Shown one piece after another: positions 45,646-57,945 of a stretch of DNA of 64,000 nt. Each line of letters begins with the position of its first letter. Within the stretch, counting starts at the first letter, position 1. Source of the DNA: Paraphysomonas bandaiensis (Eukaryota > Chrysophyceae); contig CBFFRP010000066.1 of the NCBI GenBank assembly GCA_965644295.1, positions 1 to 64,000 of the forward strand. The letters are read 5' to 3'. Under the pieces are notes generated by a model. The model did no database searches, had not been told where the DNA came from, and saw nothing but the letters and a program-made list of their open reading frames with translations. The translations under genes were made by a program, and so were the position numbers.

Positions 45646-46983
45646 ATGGAATCATTTATATCTACTCTCTCTACAGGACTGCCTGATATGGCATGGAGAC
45701 ATCAGTTACGTGCTGATGATATGCAATACAGAGCACTAGTGAATGAACGGCGTTGTATTGATGATGCAAGACGTACAATTGATGAGAAATCAGAACAACT
45801 CAAAGCTATTGCAGAGATATCTACTATCATTGCAGGCTTTACCATATCTTCTCTATGTGAGATACAGATATCTGAAGAGGTTGCAGAGTTTGCTCTAGTG
45901 CTCTTTGGGACCATTACATCCAGTGTGGTATGTGGACACTCTATGTGGATATGTGTATGTTATATATACAATGATATATATATGTTATATAAGTTATATA
46001 TACAGTGTTATATGTATTTGTTTTGTTATACACACAGTGTTAAATATATGTATGTTATATATACATTGTTATATGATATATATGTTACGCACAGTGTTAT
46101 ATATATGCTATATGTGTGTTATACACACAGTGTTATATATATGTTATACGCACAGTGTTTTTTGTACTTATATACAGTAACCATATAAGTATATACTTAT
46201 ACATGCATGTGTAGATTGCTATTACAATGGTGGCTGCATTGATCAGTACGTACGTATTGGTGGCCCTGTATCGTTATGATCCTGTGAAGAGGAATCCCAC
46301 CTTTGATTTGTTTTGGAAAAGAGTGTAAGTGCCGAATCTGTGACTTATGTATCTGCTGCTGACGGACGGGTTTGTTATAGGTGTGAAGATGACTGGCAAG
46401 TGGCGTTTAAGGCTTTTACATTTGGTATTACATAGTATACAGTGTATAATAGTGTGTTTTGTCTCTATATATATTAGTGGATATTTTCTATGCTTTTTTT
46501 CCGACTTATTTTTAGGTATGCTCCTATTCGCCTTGTCTCTGTGTGCTGCATCGTGGGTGTTGTACTGGGACCACCCCTACGGCTCTGTTGCTGCTAGTAT
46601 AGTGACGGCTATATGTCTGCTCAGCATAGCGTTTTGGTATATAAGGGTCTATTTGAAATGGGCTGGGGCGCTTGCAAAGGTGTGTTGTTTTGTTAAATGT
46701 TTCAATTAAAACTTACACTTACATCGCCGTGTTATTGGTGTACCACAATCTGTGGCATATTTGTTAATTTATATGTAATATAATTGTGATTAATGTTATA
46801 TAGGGTTACACCAAAATATCTCTACGTTCTCGTACCCTGGACAGGAAGAGCAGCAATACTACCCTCCATGTTGATAATGACTCAGAGAATGCAGTCATCG
46901 AGGACCCCCTAGGTGTGGAACTGGAAAGCATAGGTAGCCATGAAGAACCAGATGAAAACACGTATGCATTTCCAACAGAATAA
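45646..46983 (+). CDS. Orai-like calcium release-activated calcium channel
   Basis: Five exons: 45646-45927, 46215-46324, 46381-46424, 46516-46679, 46804-46983; 259 residues after in-frame joining. Start ATG 45646 (MESFISTLSTGLPDMAW). A cytosolic helix (RALVNERRCIDDARRTIDEK) leads into TM1, AEISTIIAGFTISSLCEIQI, where the Glu of CEIQI aligns with the selectivity-filter Glu of animal Orai. TM2 spans exons 1-2 (VLFGTITSSVIAITMVAALI), TM3 LLFALSLCAASWVLYW and TM4 SIVTAICLLSIAFWYIRVY. The tail is acidic and polar. Four spans, short loops and the pore Glu fit the family of store-operated calcium channels, plasma membrane. No STIM-like partner is in the window. Intron 1 (287 nt) is filled with TATA/ATGT repeats that generate false ORFs. 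Confidence 0.8.
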
Positions 46984-47785
46984 CAATCTACTGGCAAACT
47001 CATTCTTGTTATTTACGTTGGTATACATGTATTTATGTATTGTTACCCTATATTTTTTGTGTGATACGCTACTGAGGAACGTTTTCTGTAAATATAAGTA
47101 TCTCAGTTCTGTGTATAGAATAATGGAATTCGTTTATCACATTATCTTGCTAAATACCACAGTGAATGTGTAATTCTTTTTCTATAAATACAATGAAATA
47201 TGTTCCACTTAAGGGATAGATTGCTGCATGCAACAGCACGTAGATTGAATGTCACCAGCTTGTAAGTTGTCTAATGCATTCATACATTAGCTGAATATTA
47301 GTAATTAATAACAATATCTATAATTAATGTCTTTTCTGTTGCTCTTTATAACTTTATAGATATACTTAGTACTTGCCCCATTATGGGGGCGTGCCCTACT
47401 ACTAATAGTGTAGGTACGTAGGTATTATAGTGTACGTGTGGTGCTAGTGTTAAGCATTAAGCAGTACATAGATCTCTATTATAATTCTGGTGTACTCTTT
47501 GTGTGTGAATTCAAGCAAGCTCCAGTTATATCTATACATACATACATACATACATACATACATACATACATACATACATACATACATACATACATACATA
47601 CATAAATACATACATACATACATACATACATACATAAATAGTATTGTTGGACCAGTTTAAAAATTCCATCAATATAATTGGTGAGACGCTAACAATAGTA
47701 TTGCAATATATTATTCCCTAGCCCTGATATATACATATATATACATATATTTAAAGTCTTATTATTAGCAATTGGCATTAACGTT
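46984..47785. other. Intergenic with (CATA)n array
   Basis: No gene is seen. A (CATA)n microsatellite with a few CATAAATA interruptions covers 47534-47638. Confidence 0.6.
47534..47638. repeat. (CATA)n microsatellite
   Basis: About 25 tetranucleotide units with two imperfections; located about 150 bp beyond the 3' end of the right copy of the coiled-coil gene. Confidence 0.95.
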
Positions 47786-48845
47786 TGATTCTATACTAAG
47801 AAGTTCGTTTCAGCATTCGCAATCGTGCAAACAACTTCAAGCAAAATTCGAGCCTTTTCAGAATCAAAACGTAACCTTCCCGCTTGTCGTTCAATTATTC
47901 CCATCATGTCCTCTTTTGTCAGATGTTCACCATAAATCGTTAATGTTGGATGGCTTGTTCCAAATCCTACGTCTCGTATTTCCTTGACGAGGACCTCAAT
48001 ATCGCATTCATTAATTCCATGCTTCAAAAACTCTGCTTCGATGGTCTGAAACTGGTTTCGGACAGAGCCACCCGCTTTGCTAACCATACTTTTCAACTGA
48101 GCATGAGTTTTGCGGAAGTCTTTCCCAAATTGCAGAATATTTGAAGCATGCGTTTGATATGCGTAGGCAATCTGTCGAACAAGTAATGCCTCTCTATCAT
48201 TGACAGCGATACTCATTAACACTGAGTTATCCTCCTCCAGTCTATTTATACGGCCGTTTAACCCTTTTATATGGTCATTTAACCCTTCCATATGGTCATT
48301 TAACCCTTTTATATGGTCATTTAACCCTTCCATATCCTTCTCAAGTCTGCTTCGTAAGTCTTCCACATCCTTCTCAAGTCTGCTTCGTATGTCTTCCATA
48401 TCCTTCTCATGTCTGCTTCGTAAGTCTTCCATGTTCTTCTCATGTGAGGCCATCATATTAGCGCAACACTGTTGGACAATTTCCTCGAGACTACGACCTT
48501 TTTTGACCAGCATAACGCTCTCTTCCGCATCTACTTCAGATTCTAATCAATTGATTATGGATATTATCATGTATATGGATATATTTGACCTTCAGTAACT
48601 GGTTGCCAAACTGAAAGGTCAGCATCACTAAAACCACGCTGGATCCTTTCATTGCGTGTAGATGGCGAATTGTTTTCATGTTCCCTCATCTCGAACTTAT
48701 CAATCACTCACTCGAACTATACACTTACAGTCACCAGCGACCTGCTCATGCACACACACTCCACTGGAGAGCTCGAGAGAGTTCCGACCAGTTCAGTGGG
48801 TGGGAATATGACGACCAGGCTAAAAATCCCTGGTTTTTAGCTGTA
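47786..48845 (-). repeat. Right arm of the inverted duplication
   Basis: Inverted, near-identical counterpart of 40456-41471. The two arms enclose about 6.3 kb with the MAPK15-like and Orai-like genes. Confidence 0.9.
47791..48689 (-). CDS. Coiled-coil protein of unknown function, copy 2 (inverted)
   Basis: Exon 1 48689-48590 and exon 2 48542-47791, with the same 47-nt intron position as copy 1; 283 residues. Compared with copy 1 it has the heptad region rearranged: HEKDMEDIRSR and LEKDVEDLRSR units, then repeated GLNDHIKGLNDHMEG segments, two or three more than copy 1. The C-terminal half differs at only a few positions (for example SKAG for NKAG, GEHLTKED for GDHLTKAD, ILLEVV for VLLEVV). 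Both copies are open, so both may be functional. Change concentrated in the repeats suggests slippage. Confidence 0.75.
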
Positions 48846-48898
48846 TCCCTGTGTTTTGATAATCAAACACTCAAACTGAAAACTGAAACTGACACACA

Positions 48899-49339
48899 CA
48901 TACATACATACATACATACATACATACATACATACATACATACATACATACATACATACATACATACATACATACATACATACATACATACATACATACA
49001 TACATACATACATACATACATACATACATACATACATACACACATACATACATACATACATACATACATACATACATACATACATACATACATACATACA
49101 TACACACATACATACATACATACATACATACATACATACATACATACATACATACATACATACATACATACATACATACATACATACATACATACATACA
49201 TACATACATACATACATACATACATACATACATACATACATACATACATACATACATACATACATACATACATACATACATACATACATACATACATACA
49301 TACATACATACATACATACATACATACATACATACATAC
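48899..49339. repeat. (CATA)n microsatellite, about 110 units
   Basis: About 440 bp of CATA with two or three CACA interruptions, among the longest simple repeats here. It abuts the end of the inverted-duplication arm and ends about 52 bp before ATG 49392. Long Tyr-Ile-His-Thr or Tyr-Val-Cys-Met ORFs across it are artefacts. Confidence 0.98.
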
Positions 49340-49391
49340 ACCAGGAGTGTTATATATAACATAAATAGATCTGAACGACTGCTTCTTTCCA

Positions 49392-50066
49392 ATGGACAGT
49401 AATCCAAGTGGCGTCATGTCATATGAGGGGGGTGAAGAAGCTCTAGCCCGTAAGCGAACAGGTTTGGAAGATGAGAAGGAGAGGGACTCTAAGGTACATA
49501 TACATACATATATAGAGAGATGATGTGTATGTATGTATGTATGTATGCGTGTATGTGTGTGTATTGTAACATATGTATGTATGCGTATGTATGTATAGAA
49601 GAGTGTTATGTATGTGTAGGTACGTATATATATGTATGTGTATATATATATGTGTATGTATGTATATGTGTGTATATCTTCGTGTGTCTTCTCTGAAGGG
49701 AATAACTGAATATACAGCAAAAAAATAGAGGCAACTACCGATGCAGTCGATGCGGGGAGCCAAAGAAAGGTCACGTGTGCCAATTAAAGCCTCGATATCG
49801 TCGTAAGGGTACTCCAAAAGATGGAGGTATGTATGTAGGCGTATCATGAGGGTATATAGATGTTTACTTATTTAGCCGTATAATTTGTATTTGCTTTAAT
49901 TTTTTTAAATTTGTATATAGTGACATGTTGTAAAGACGTCCAAGCCGAAATCGATCCTGAAATGACTGTACGAAATCTTAATTTGGCGAAACAGGGTCTC
50001 CGAGAGTCCTATATAACCATCGATGATACCCCTAGTAACCTTCTCTCTGATACGATATTGTCATAA
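49392..50066 (+). CDS. Small zinc-knuckle protein (118 aa)
   Basis: Exons 49392-49493, 49718-49826 and 49921-50066 (introns 224 and 94 nt) join in frame. Start MDSNPSGVMSYEGGEEAL, then a charged stretch (KRTGLEDEKERDSK). Exon 2 has RCSRCGEPKKGHVC, a compact Cys/His zinc knuckle, followed by basic LKPRYRRKGTPK. Exon 3 has DVQAEIDPEMTVRNLNLA and ends DTPSNLLSDTILS. The motif and basic flank suggest nucleic-acid binding. Three consistent splice joins support a real gene although it is short. Intron 1 is full of TATG repeats. The family is not known to me by name. Confidence 0.6.
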
Positions 50067-51254
50067 GTGTTACTACTTGCTATTTGTTTCATCATTTTGC
50101 ATCCTTGTTTGCAAATTAGATGGTGATTTTTCTGGATACATAGTTAGTGGTCGTATTATGAAGCACTATATATAAGCTAATGCGGGTAAGTATTTTGTAG
50201 GTATATGAGTGTATATAATATTGCAATATGTGCGATAATAATAATAATAATCTTGTTGGCTTTCCACACTAACGCACTGTATACTGTATAGTATATGACG
50301 CAATCGCTTGCACGAAATCGTAATTTGGTTCTACTTCGAGTAATTACAATGCCTACACTAGTAGTGAATGTCTGATTATTAGCAAAAGACAAGTGAGAGT
50401 CAGAACTAATGTAGCAAAACAATTTCACTAACTAGTGCTTAACTCTGATATCCTACTATTTGGCGCTACGAAATCTGCTTGTGCGCCACTGCAAGCACCA
50501 AGGTGCAACCGCTCTCTGTCTTTAAGGTGAACAGGCCTGAATATACACAAGGAGGATCTCGAGATACTTGTAGTAGATGTTATTATTATCAATAGAGAGA
50601 ACTAATTTAGCATTGCAATTTAACTACTCTACGAAAGCAGCTTCTTGTCGTCACCGCAAGCGCCAAAGTGCAACCACTTGCACGCTATCACTCAAATCAA
50701 ACGCAGTGAACAAGCAGAATGTTGATATAGCTGACATCTACGCTTAGTCTGTAGCCTATTGGATTTTAAATGTAAAATGGAATTTTACAGGTAAAAAACC
50801 TATAAAATGACGAGAACGACGGTAGCTCGAATACATATAATAATAATATATATATACGTAAGATTTATTTTGTTTTATGCGTCTTACTATACGTTAGTTA
50901 TAACATTATTCAAAAGTTTAAAATTCGCAAAACTAACATTCCAGTTCTAATGCAATCGATTCGATTAGGGCTAGATATACAAAACATTATAATATACTAT
51001 TATATACAATTTATATTATACAGCTATGTTGTATAAAATATAAATGACAAAGTTTGTTACGCCCTGGTTCTCGCTACCAATCTGTCCATCAAATATTGTC
51101 TAAAAATGGCGGGCAATGCGATCGGAACCATGATGAATGGCCATGCGACGACGAATCCCGAGAGTCCAACGTGTGAAAAGACCGAGGCCTGTCCCTTGAA
51201 CGATACCTATAATATCTCTGCAAAGACGGGCTACACAATGCAGTCGAGGGAAGC

Positions 51255-51536
51255 GTGGAGGAGAACGAGAACGCATTCGTCGCTCTAGCAACAGCAACGC
51301 AAATTTATAGCGATTCCCAATCAAGAGACGATTCCCAACAACGTGGATGGTTTGTTTCAACTTGGAGATGCCGTTTCAGGAATTTATGGCCTCAAAAGAT
51401 GCGTGGTCTCTTGTCTTCCTTGTTCGTGAATAATTATATTGATCCAGAAGGACCATTTAACACTATATTGTATTACGTTGTTGGGACTGATGATCATATT
51501 GCAGATATATTTACGAAAGCTACTTATGAGAGATGA
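51255..51536 (+). pseudogene. Ty1/copia RNase H C-terminal fragment
   Basis: The end of this ORF reads VVGTDDHIADIFTKATYER, matching the (A/Q)ADIFTK motif that closes RT-RNase H in Ty1/copia elements. The rest is not recognisable. It could be debris of the same kind of element as the RT-less copy at 8.5-11 kb. Confidence 0.45.
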
Positions 51537-51704
51537 GATGTTTAGGCGAGGGTCAGAAATCATCAGTGGTGGTTATTAGAGAGGCTAGCTGAAATGTCAG
51601 AGTCATACGTCCTCCTGTTTGTCCTATATGTGGTTTTTGGTGGTTGCATATCCGTCAGTTATGTCTCGTGATATGGAGAGTCTATTTGAATTGAGAGGGA
51701 GTTT

Positions 51705-51960
51705 TGAGTTTTGCTGTTTGAGAGCAATTATAAGCAGTAGTTCAAAGATATTTGACTTATTACTGTTAAGGGAAGAATACAGAAGAGGCTAACTTTATTA
51801 TGAGAACTAATGTCATGATAGCTATCATAGTAGTGAAACTGAAATATATTGACAGTATATATAATCGTGATATCTAATATTGTATGGAAGTGATTGGTAG
51901 TTAAGACAATATGAATTTAGCAAATAACAAGTGATATTGATCATAAGTTTATTATCTGTT
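51705..51960 (+). repeat. Dispersed repeat, family A, degenerate copy
   Basis: Collinear with 19497-19760: TTTTGAGTTTTGCTGTTTGAG, then ATTATGAGAACTAAYRTCATG, GTGAAACTGAA and AGTGATATTGATCATAAG. Roughly three quarters of positions appear to match by eye. Confidence 0.65.
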
Positions 51961-52328
51961 ACTCTATGTTTCTAACTTATGATCTAAGCATAGAACATAG
52001 AATGAGCGTATTGTTCAGTTATGTCAATTTCCATAAAACTCTACACTTTTAAGCTATTTGTTAGCAAATAGTTTGATGAGCAACAACATACTTGATAATT
52101 AAAGTGCCTGCTTTGTAATGTTTGCGATCAACACTTTCACTGTTTATATACGACATAGGTATTACAGTACATCATAAGTTAACCATATATGAAGTCATAT
52201 GTATATATCACGCAGCTAGGCAGCACAACACATTATGTACGATGCTGTACAGAAGTAAGTCAAATAAATGCAACTATAGATAATTATTGAAAAGTTACGC
52301 TGCTATTGTAGAAAATAAAATAATCAGA

Positions 52329-55300
52329 CTACTGCAATAAACTAGTTCCTAACTTTTTAGTTGTGTCAAGACAACGTCCTTGAAATTTTTCCATCCCTTC
52401 AGGAACACTCGTTGCTTGATACACCCGGTAGTTCTCCTCTAAGAGTGCTTTCTGCACTGTCTTGTCAGTAATGCAGAGATGCTTACTCTCTACCCACATT
52501 GCCTGCTCGCTCGTCTGAAGGCAGGAGTACATGTTCGGACTCTCACTGAACAAGCAACCTTCATCCACTCCAACCAGCTTCACGCTCCAGTCGTAATACA
52601 CTAATGATTCGATAATATTCCCGTCTGGTGAATGAGGAGTGGATCGAATTAAATTTCGGTATGACCTGCCTTCAATTTTCCACTTTTTATAGTTGATTAC
52701 ATTAGCTCCAAGAAGAGTATGATTATGACGCAACTGATTTCTCTTACACATGACGTTGTTGCTTTTGAAGAATTTGTCGCATCCACTACCAAGAAGCCCT
52801 TCATCCATAATGTGTACGTATCTGGAATAGTAATCGTAGGATATCAAATCTTTGTTGAGATCCAAATGATCCAAAAAATTCGGATCATACCAGTCATTAC
52901 CATTCGTAATCAGTAGCCAGTCAGTATCAACTGGACACTGCTGTATCACTTTTTCAGTGATTGAAAGGTCATCCAAAGAAACCTTAATGTGATCAGGATA
53001 ATCGGCGATGCGAAGACGAGGATCATCCAGTTTCGCGATAAGTGAATACAAGCCGTTAATGGAACCTAATTCTGGAGTAGATATGTAGGCTGTCCAATGT
53101 GGGTAAGATTGGCTTATCAACGACTGCAACATTCGTTGCAGCGAAAAGACTGGGTCGTCCATATGTACAGCATATGCCCTCACAACCACACATACTCGCC
53201 CTTTAGGGGCAAAGGGCTTTACCATAATTTCATTCAGAAGCCTGTTCATGCGGGCTGGGGCAGTCTCTTCAGAATATCGATGCATCACTGTGCTGTGCCC
53301 ATTCTCCCCTATTTGCTTAAGCGAATGTAAACGACCGTTTAGAAGTTTGAGCATATTATCACCCAGCTCTATTCGAGATGAGACAGGAGGCAACAAAAAC
53401 CCATCTTCACCAGGGCTCATAATGGCTTCTTCTGAACCACCAGCAGGAGTTACCATTACCGGCACCCGTAGAACCATAGCCTCCAGAACATTGAGGGGAA
53501 ACGCCTCACCTATAGATACGCTCAAGTGAAGGTCGGCAATGGCCACATACTTGAGGGCATCATTCGCAAAAGGGAAAAATTTAACACGTGGTTTAAGCAA
53601 ATTAGATGATTCCACAAATGATTTCAGTCCCTCATAGTATATATCGTCCCCTTTCCCTCCACTCGCGGAGGGAGCTCCAATCAACAATAGCATGAAATCA
53701 TTCTGGCCAAACAAATCTCGACCCACATCACTCAACGCTTCTGCAAGAAGTCTTTGCCTTTTGCGTTGACAGATTGTACCAACAGCCGTCAATACTATAG
53801 TACTCGGCGAGATTCCCAGAGAAGCTCTCAGTGCTTGCTTGGACTCAATCCCTTCTCTTGCGCGGCGTTTAACATCGTCAGATACAACAAAGCCGCGGAA
53901 AGTCTGGAAGTGTCCAGTATCATGTTGAGACCATATGGCACGTACTTTATCGGCAACAAACACTACATTATCTACGTTATGAACAAGACTACGAACTCTG
54001 TGTTCCGACTCTAGCAGTGGGAATTCCACTCCAAACCAGTAATTACTTGGTGGTATCGCATGCGCTTTGGACAATTCCGACTCGTGTATGATCCAAGCTA
54101 TCTTTGGCACCGCAGGCCTCAAGTCGGGACGACCGGCAATAAATTTCGTCCAAGTAATGGTGTTAACAAGTACGACATCAGCCGCCAAATGGAGCTCTCC
54201 AAGTATGTCATCCAGAACTGAAGGCAATGGTCCAGATAAGAATTTCAAGTCACCTCCAATACTCTTAATGGGGCCTTCCAGATCTCCATGGTGAAATGAA
54301 ATGAATGTCACTTTATGTCCCATTTGAATCATGTATCGACCCATATCAAACAATAAGCGAGGAGCTCCATCAATGTTCAATGAATGCATGAGGATAGCTA
54401 CATGAAAGCATCCACGGCACTTGTCTGCAATAACTATGGTACCCTCACCGTCATTCGTAGAGGTCTTTCTCATTACAAACTTATTGGATGATACTAACGC
54501 CTGTCGTGCTGAACCACGACTGATTTCTGCAATCAACTCTGTTGTTCTGACATTCACATGGCGGTTAACTTTGTAGAAAACGAACTCAAATGGATTCGGC
54601 GACATGCCGCGATACCACCCTTCCTTGAAAAATATATCCAGATCAATTCCATTGCACCTGTAAGACCAAGATGTTAGACAGGAGAAGTTCGTCAGTAAGA
54701 ACAAGATATACGCATCGTACAGTCATACAATATGCTAAACAGATATTGCACCACTCCATAGCAAAATTGCCGCTACCTGTTGTATCCATCAGGTCCAGCA
54801 TATATTCCATGATAAGGCAAGTTCTTATTTCTCTCATACCATGACTTAAAATCAACCCCCTCGTAGGTGGTCTGCATGGACGCTATGTTGTAACCTGCTT
54901 CAATAACAGCCAGGGATAAATCTGATTCCCTGCTAAGACCGATTTGATACGTTTCGGCACAATCAAATATTCCTTTGCGAAGACCAATTTCAAGAACAGT
55001 TGTGTCAAATGCCATGGCCATACTCATAACATGAGGAATCGCCCTTCCAATTCCATCTGGGCAATTGACTGAGAGACCAACAAGCTTCGTATTTCCTTTA
55101 AGATGTGACAGAAACGCCTCAGTCCAATGCTCAAGAAACCAGACCGGTAAAAAAGGCCCTTTCACGCTGCTATTGATGCAAAAAAAATATGTGTACCAAG
55201 ATTTACGTTGTTGGAACCCTATACCCCATGAGCCAAAGTCTAAGCAGCTGTTGTCGCGATATATCACGCGCAAATTCGGCAGATCAGGAAAGGTAACAGT

Positions 55301-57046
55301 GTAAGCCCCGTTCACCACAATGACATAGTCAATATGCCTCGCTGCCTCATGCATAGCATCTGCGAAAACACACATCTCCAAAAAATACATCAAATTACTG
55401 CGATATTCTTCATTTTTCTCATAATACGCATACACTACAAGGACACGATCTCCAAAACCTTTCTGCACCAGTGTCTTTCGGACAGGTGCTTCCGACAATG
55501 AGCGATAACTGCCGCTCGTGGTTGCAACAGTTCTCAACAATGATTTTGTAAACTTAACATTAGCAGTTAAGAGAGCTTGCTGGTTTTTAGATTTTGCCCA
55601 TTCTAAGTAGTTTTTAGTCGCGATCGATGTATTGGCACTATTTCGCGGCATGAAGAGAGATTCATATGGATGCACTGAGTACTCGTTGTCGGGGTCCAAT
55701 TCACATACACGGCCCTCTACTGAACCGTATTTAATAAAATGCTCACCTGCCATGCGCACGGAGAGTCGGTGCAAATCCCCATAAAAATCTCTATACTTGC
55801 GGTAATTGCAACGGAAGTTGCACCCATCACCCTCTGGTGGGTTATGCTTCAAAAACAACTCGCTTGCTTCATGTAGGGGCAAATGAGCCAGCTCAGGATA
55901 CCGCCGCTTCCAGTCCGTCCACACGCACTGCTGCTGAGGATGAGTCATAGGCGTACATTGACCAGGCTCCCGTAGAAGCCACCTTCTCCAGTCGTGTCCT
56001 TTTGGTTGGCCATGCATTGCAAGGATATTGTATCCCGCCAGAAGTACCATATATGTGAATTCCATGCGGTCGACAGCAAAGCCCTTGCTAGCTAGAATCT
56101 CCATCACACGGTTATCGAAAGCAATAGGCCCACCTCTGAAATACGGCACATGGTTGATTTGAGACCGACGACTTTCCCGTGTAGATTGACATGTTAACTT
56201 GGTGCCCACAACTCGTACATCGTTGCTGAGTAATGATGTGTACGCCTTGCTCCACATGGAATAGGAAGTCATACTCCAATAATCTGGCAAAAAGGGGCCA
56301 GCATACGAAGAGTCAAGGAGCACAAAATTGTTGTAATCTTTCCAAGAAATACCATTAAAGGCACAACGAATCTTCTGCATGTAATGAGAACCGCAACCTG
56401 TCTTGTATTTTTTCGCGTCGATTTCCACTAATTTGACTTGATGTGATCCATGAAAGCCCAGATACTTTTGTGACAACAACCCCTTGCCGATGCGTCGATC
56501 AACCTCACCAACACTAAAAAACAAATGAAGAAATTCATCCTTATCAATTGCAGGATGTTTATCTAACCGCATCGAAGCCAGTTTCAAGGAATGAATATAA
56601 AACTTCACATTATCTGCGTGCTCTGGATTCATATCAGAAAGAATATGATACAATATTACTGTCCGCTCCACATTAGAATGATTAGAATAATGTCTTAATG
56701 CTCGACCACTCGCCCATGGATTAAATTCTTCCATACCATCCGGATTAATACGTTTAGTAGCTGCTTCATCTGCTTTAGATAACTTCACTATAGGGACTGA
56801 TACACTGATCTCAGGTACAGATAATTGAGATATACTGATTGTATCAGATTCAGTTTTTTGAATCATTTGTATTAAAGGAATAGATTCAGTTTGTATTGAT
56901 GGTATAGTCATGTCTATAGCAGTAGGAATATGGTGTGTATGATGTTTCATCCATGCTTGTTTAGTTTGATCTAATATGACAGATAGACATAATATGGAGA
57001 CCGCAAATATTAACAGTAGTTTACAGAAGGTAAGAATACCTCCCAT
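52329..57046 (-). CDS. Large bifunctional glycosyltransferase, type II membrane protein
   Basis: Exon 1 57046-54777 and exon 2 54657-52329, with a 119-nt GT-AG intron, give about 1,532 residues. The longest ORF begins at a TTG; ATG 57046 gives MGGILTFCKLLLIFAVSILC, a signal-anchor of Golgi type. The lumenal part has two related modules (LLDSSYAGPFLPDYW and INSSVKGPFLPVWF) resembling the RgpF/rhamnan-synthesis type of bacterial and algal polysaccharide enzymes, the second starting DRVLVVYAYYEKNEEY. Then comes a GT-B, GT4-like glycosyltransferase with GTICQRKRQRLLAEAL and SIGEAFPLNVLEAM...PAGGSEEAI, the donor-binding E-x7-E motif. The C-terminus resembles a GT2-like fold (WLLITNGNDWYDPNF). It probably builds a cell-wall or extracellular polysaccharide or glycoprotein glycan; sugars unknown. 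Confidence 0.85.
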
Positions 57047-57059
57047 ATTAAATGGCAAG

Positions 57060-57945
57060 GTATGATATGACTTGTAACGTTAGATATATCCTGTTACTGT
57101 TAATATATGAATCCTCTCGTTAAATGATGGGCTTGATAAGCTTGTTAGTGTATAGTAATACTGTGTATACATATGTATATATAGATATGTATGTATGTAT
57201 GCATGTATGTACGTATGTAGGAAGTGAAGACATATGGCTGTGGTACAGGCACGTACTGTACTGATATATAAGTACAGAAGTACGGCAGTTCAATATGAAA
57301 GTATAGGATATATGTACCTATATATAGATAGAGAGGTACGATAGTTCACATATAGCATATAAGATATATGTACCTATATATAGGTATATAGGTACGATGG
57401 GGTCGTGTGTCGTACAGAGTGTGTGGTGTATATAATTCGAGTTTTTCAGTTTAGTAGTTGAGATTACATTTTTCAGTTTCTCATTGCGATTCGCATTATT
57501 TCTATTTCTAGTCCAGAACTTCGAGTTTCTAGTTCAAAATACGTGATTTCGTAGATAGTCGAGTTTTCGTGCATGAATATTGATTTTAGTATGTACCTAT
57601 ATGTCGTAGTGTAGTATGGGCAGCTAGCATCTTATTTTTTCGGAAATAAATTGAAGCAAATATACTTTACATTACTTCAATACAACTACGGCTAGAATAC
57701 AGATAATTATTGTCTCAATATTAGAGGCATCTTTACACAAAAATATACAAAGAATGCCTGACTATATCATTTACTTTTCTTAAAGAGCACTTACGGTTTG
57801 TTAGTGTTTCTGGCAGTGCACCCATCGTTGTGCTTGGACACTATCGTCTGCCCGATGGCGGATACTTTTTAGTGGGTTGTAGAGTCTAGACAAGAGATCA
57901 GCTTTTCTTGGTCCATACACAGTTGAGTCACGGCATGTGAGTCAG
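57060..57945. other. Intergenic with TATG repeats and a MITE copy
   Basis: No gene is seen. Short TATG runs lie at about 57170-57215, with GTACCTATATATAG repeats at 57310-57390. MITE family B copy 3 is at 57621-57760. Confidence 0.5.
57621..57760 (+). mobile_element. MITE family B, copy 3 (ends worn)
   Basis: Shares CGGAAATAAATTGAAGCAAA, CTCAATATTAGAGGCATC and AAAAATATACAAAGAATGC with copy 4; its left end reads GGCAGCTAGCATCTTA. Confidence 0.8.

Larger units (their letters stand above)
50067..52328. other. Repeat and retroelement debris
   Basis: No intact gene. A copia RNase H-like fragment lies near 51460-51535 and a degenerate family A copy at 51705-51960. Two short segments beginning GAAATCTGCTTGTGCGCC and GAAAGCAGCTTCTTGTCGTC (about 50470 and 50634) resemble each other, with shared GCAAGCGCCAAAGTGCAACC-type sequence. 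Confidence 0.45.

Noticed and set aside
48678-49783. Long ORFs of 166 to 306 codons across the CATA array
   Set aside because: A tetranucleotide without stops gives open frames on both strands; flanking residues have no motif.
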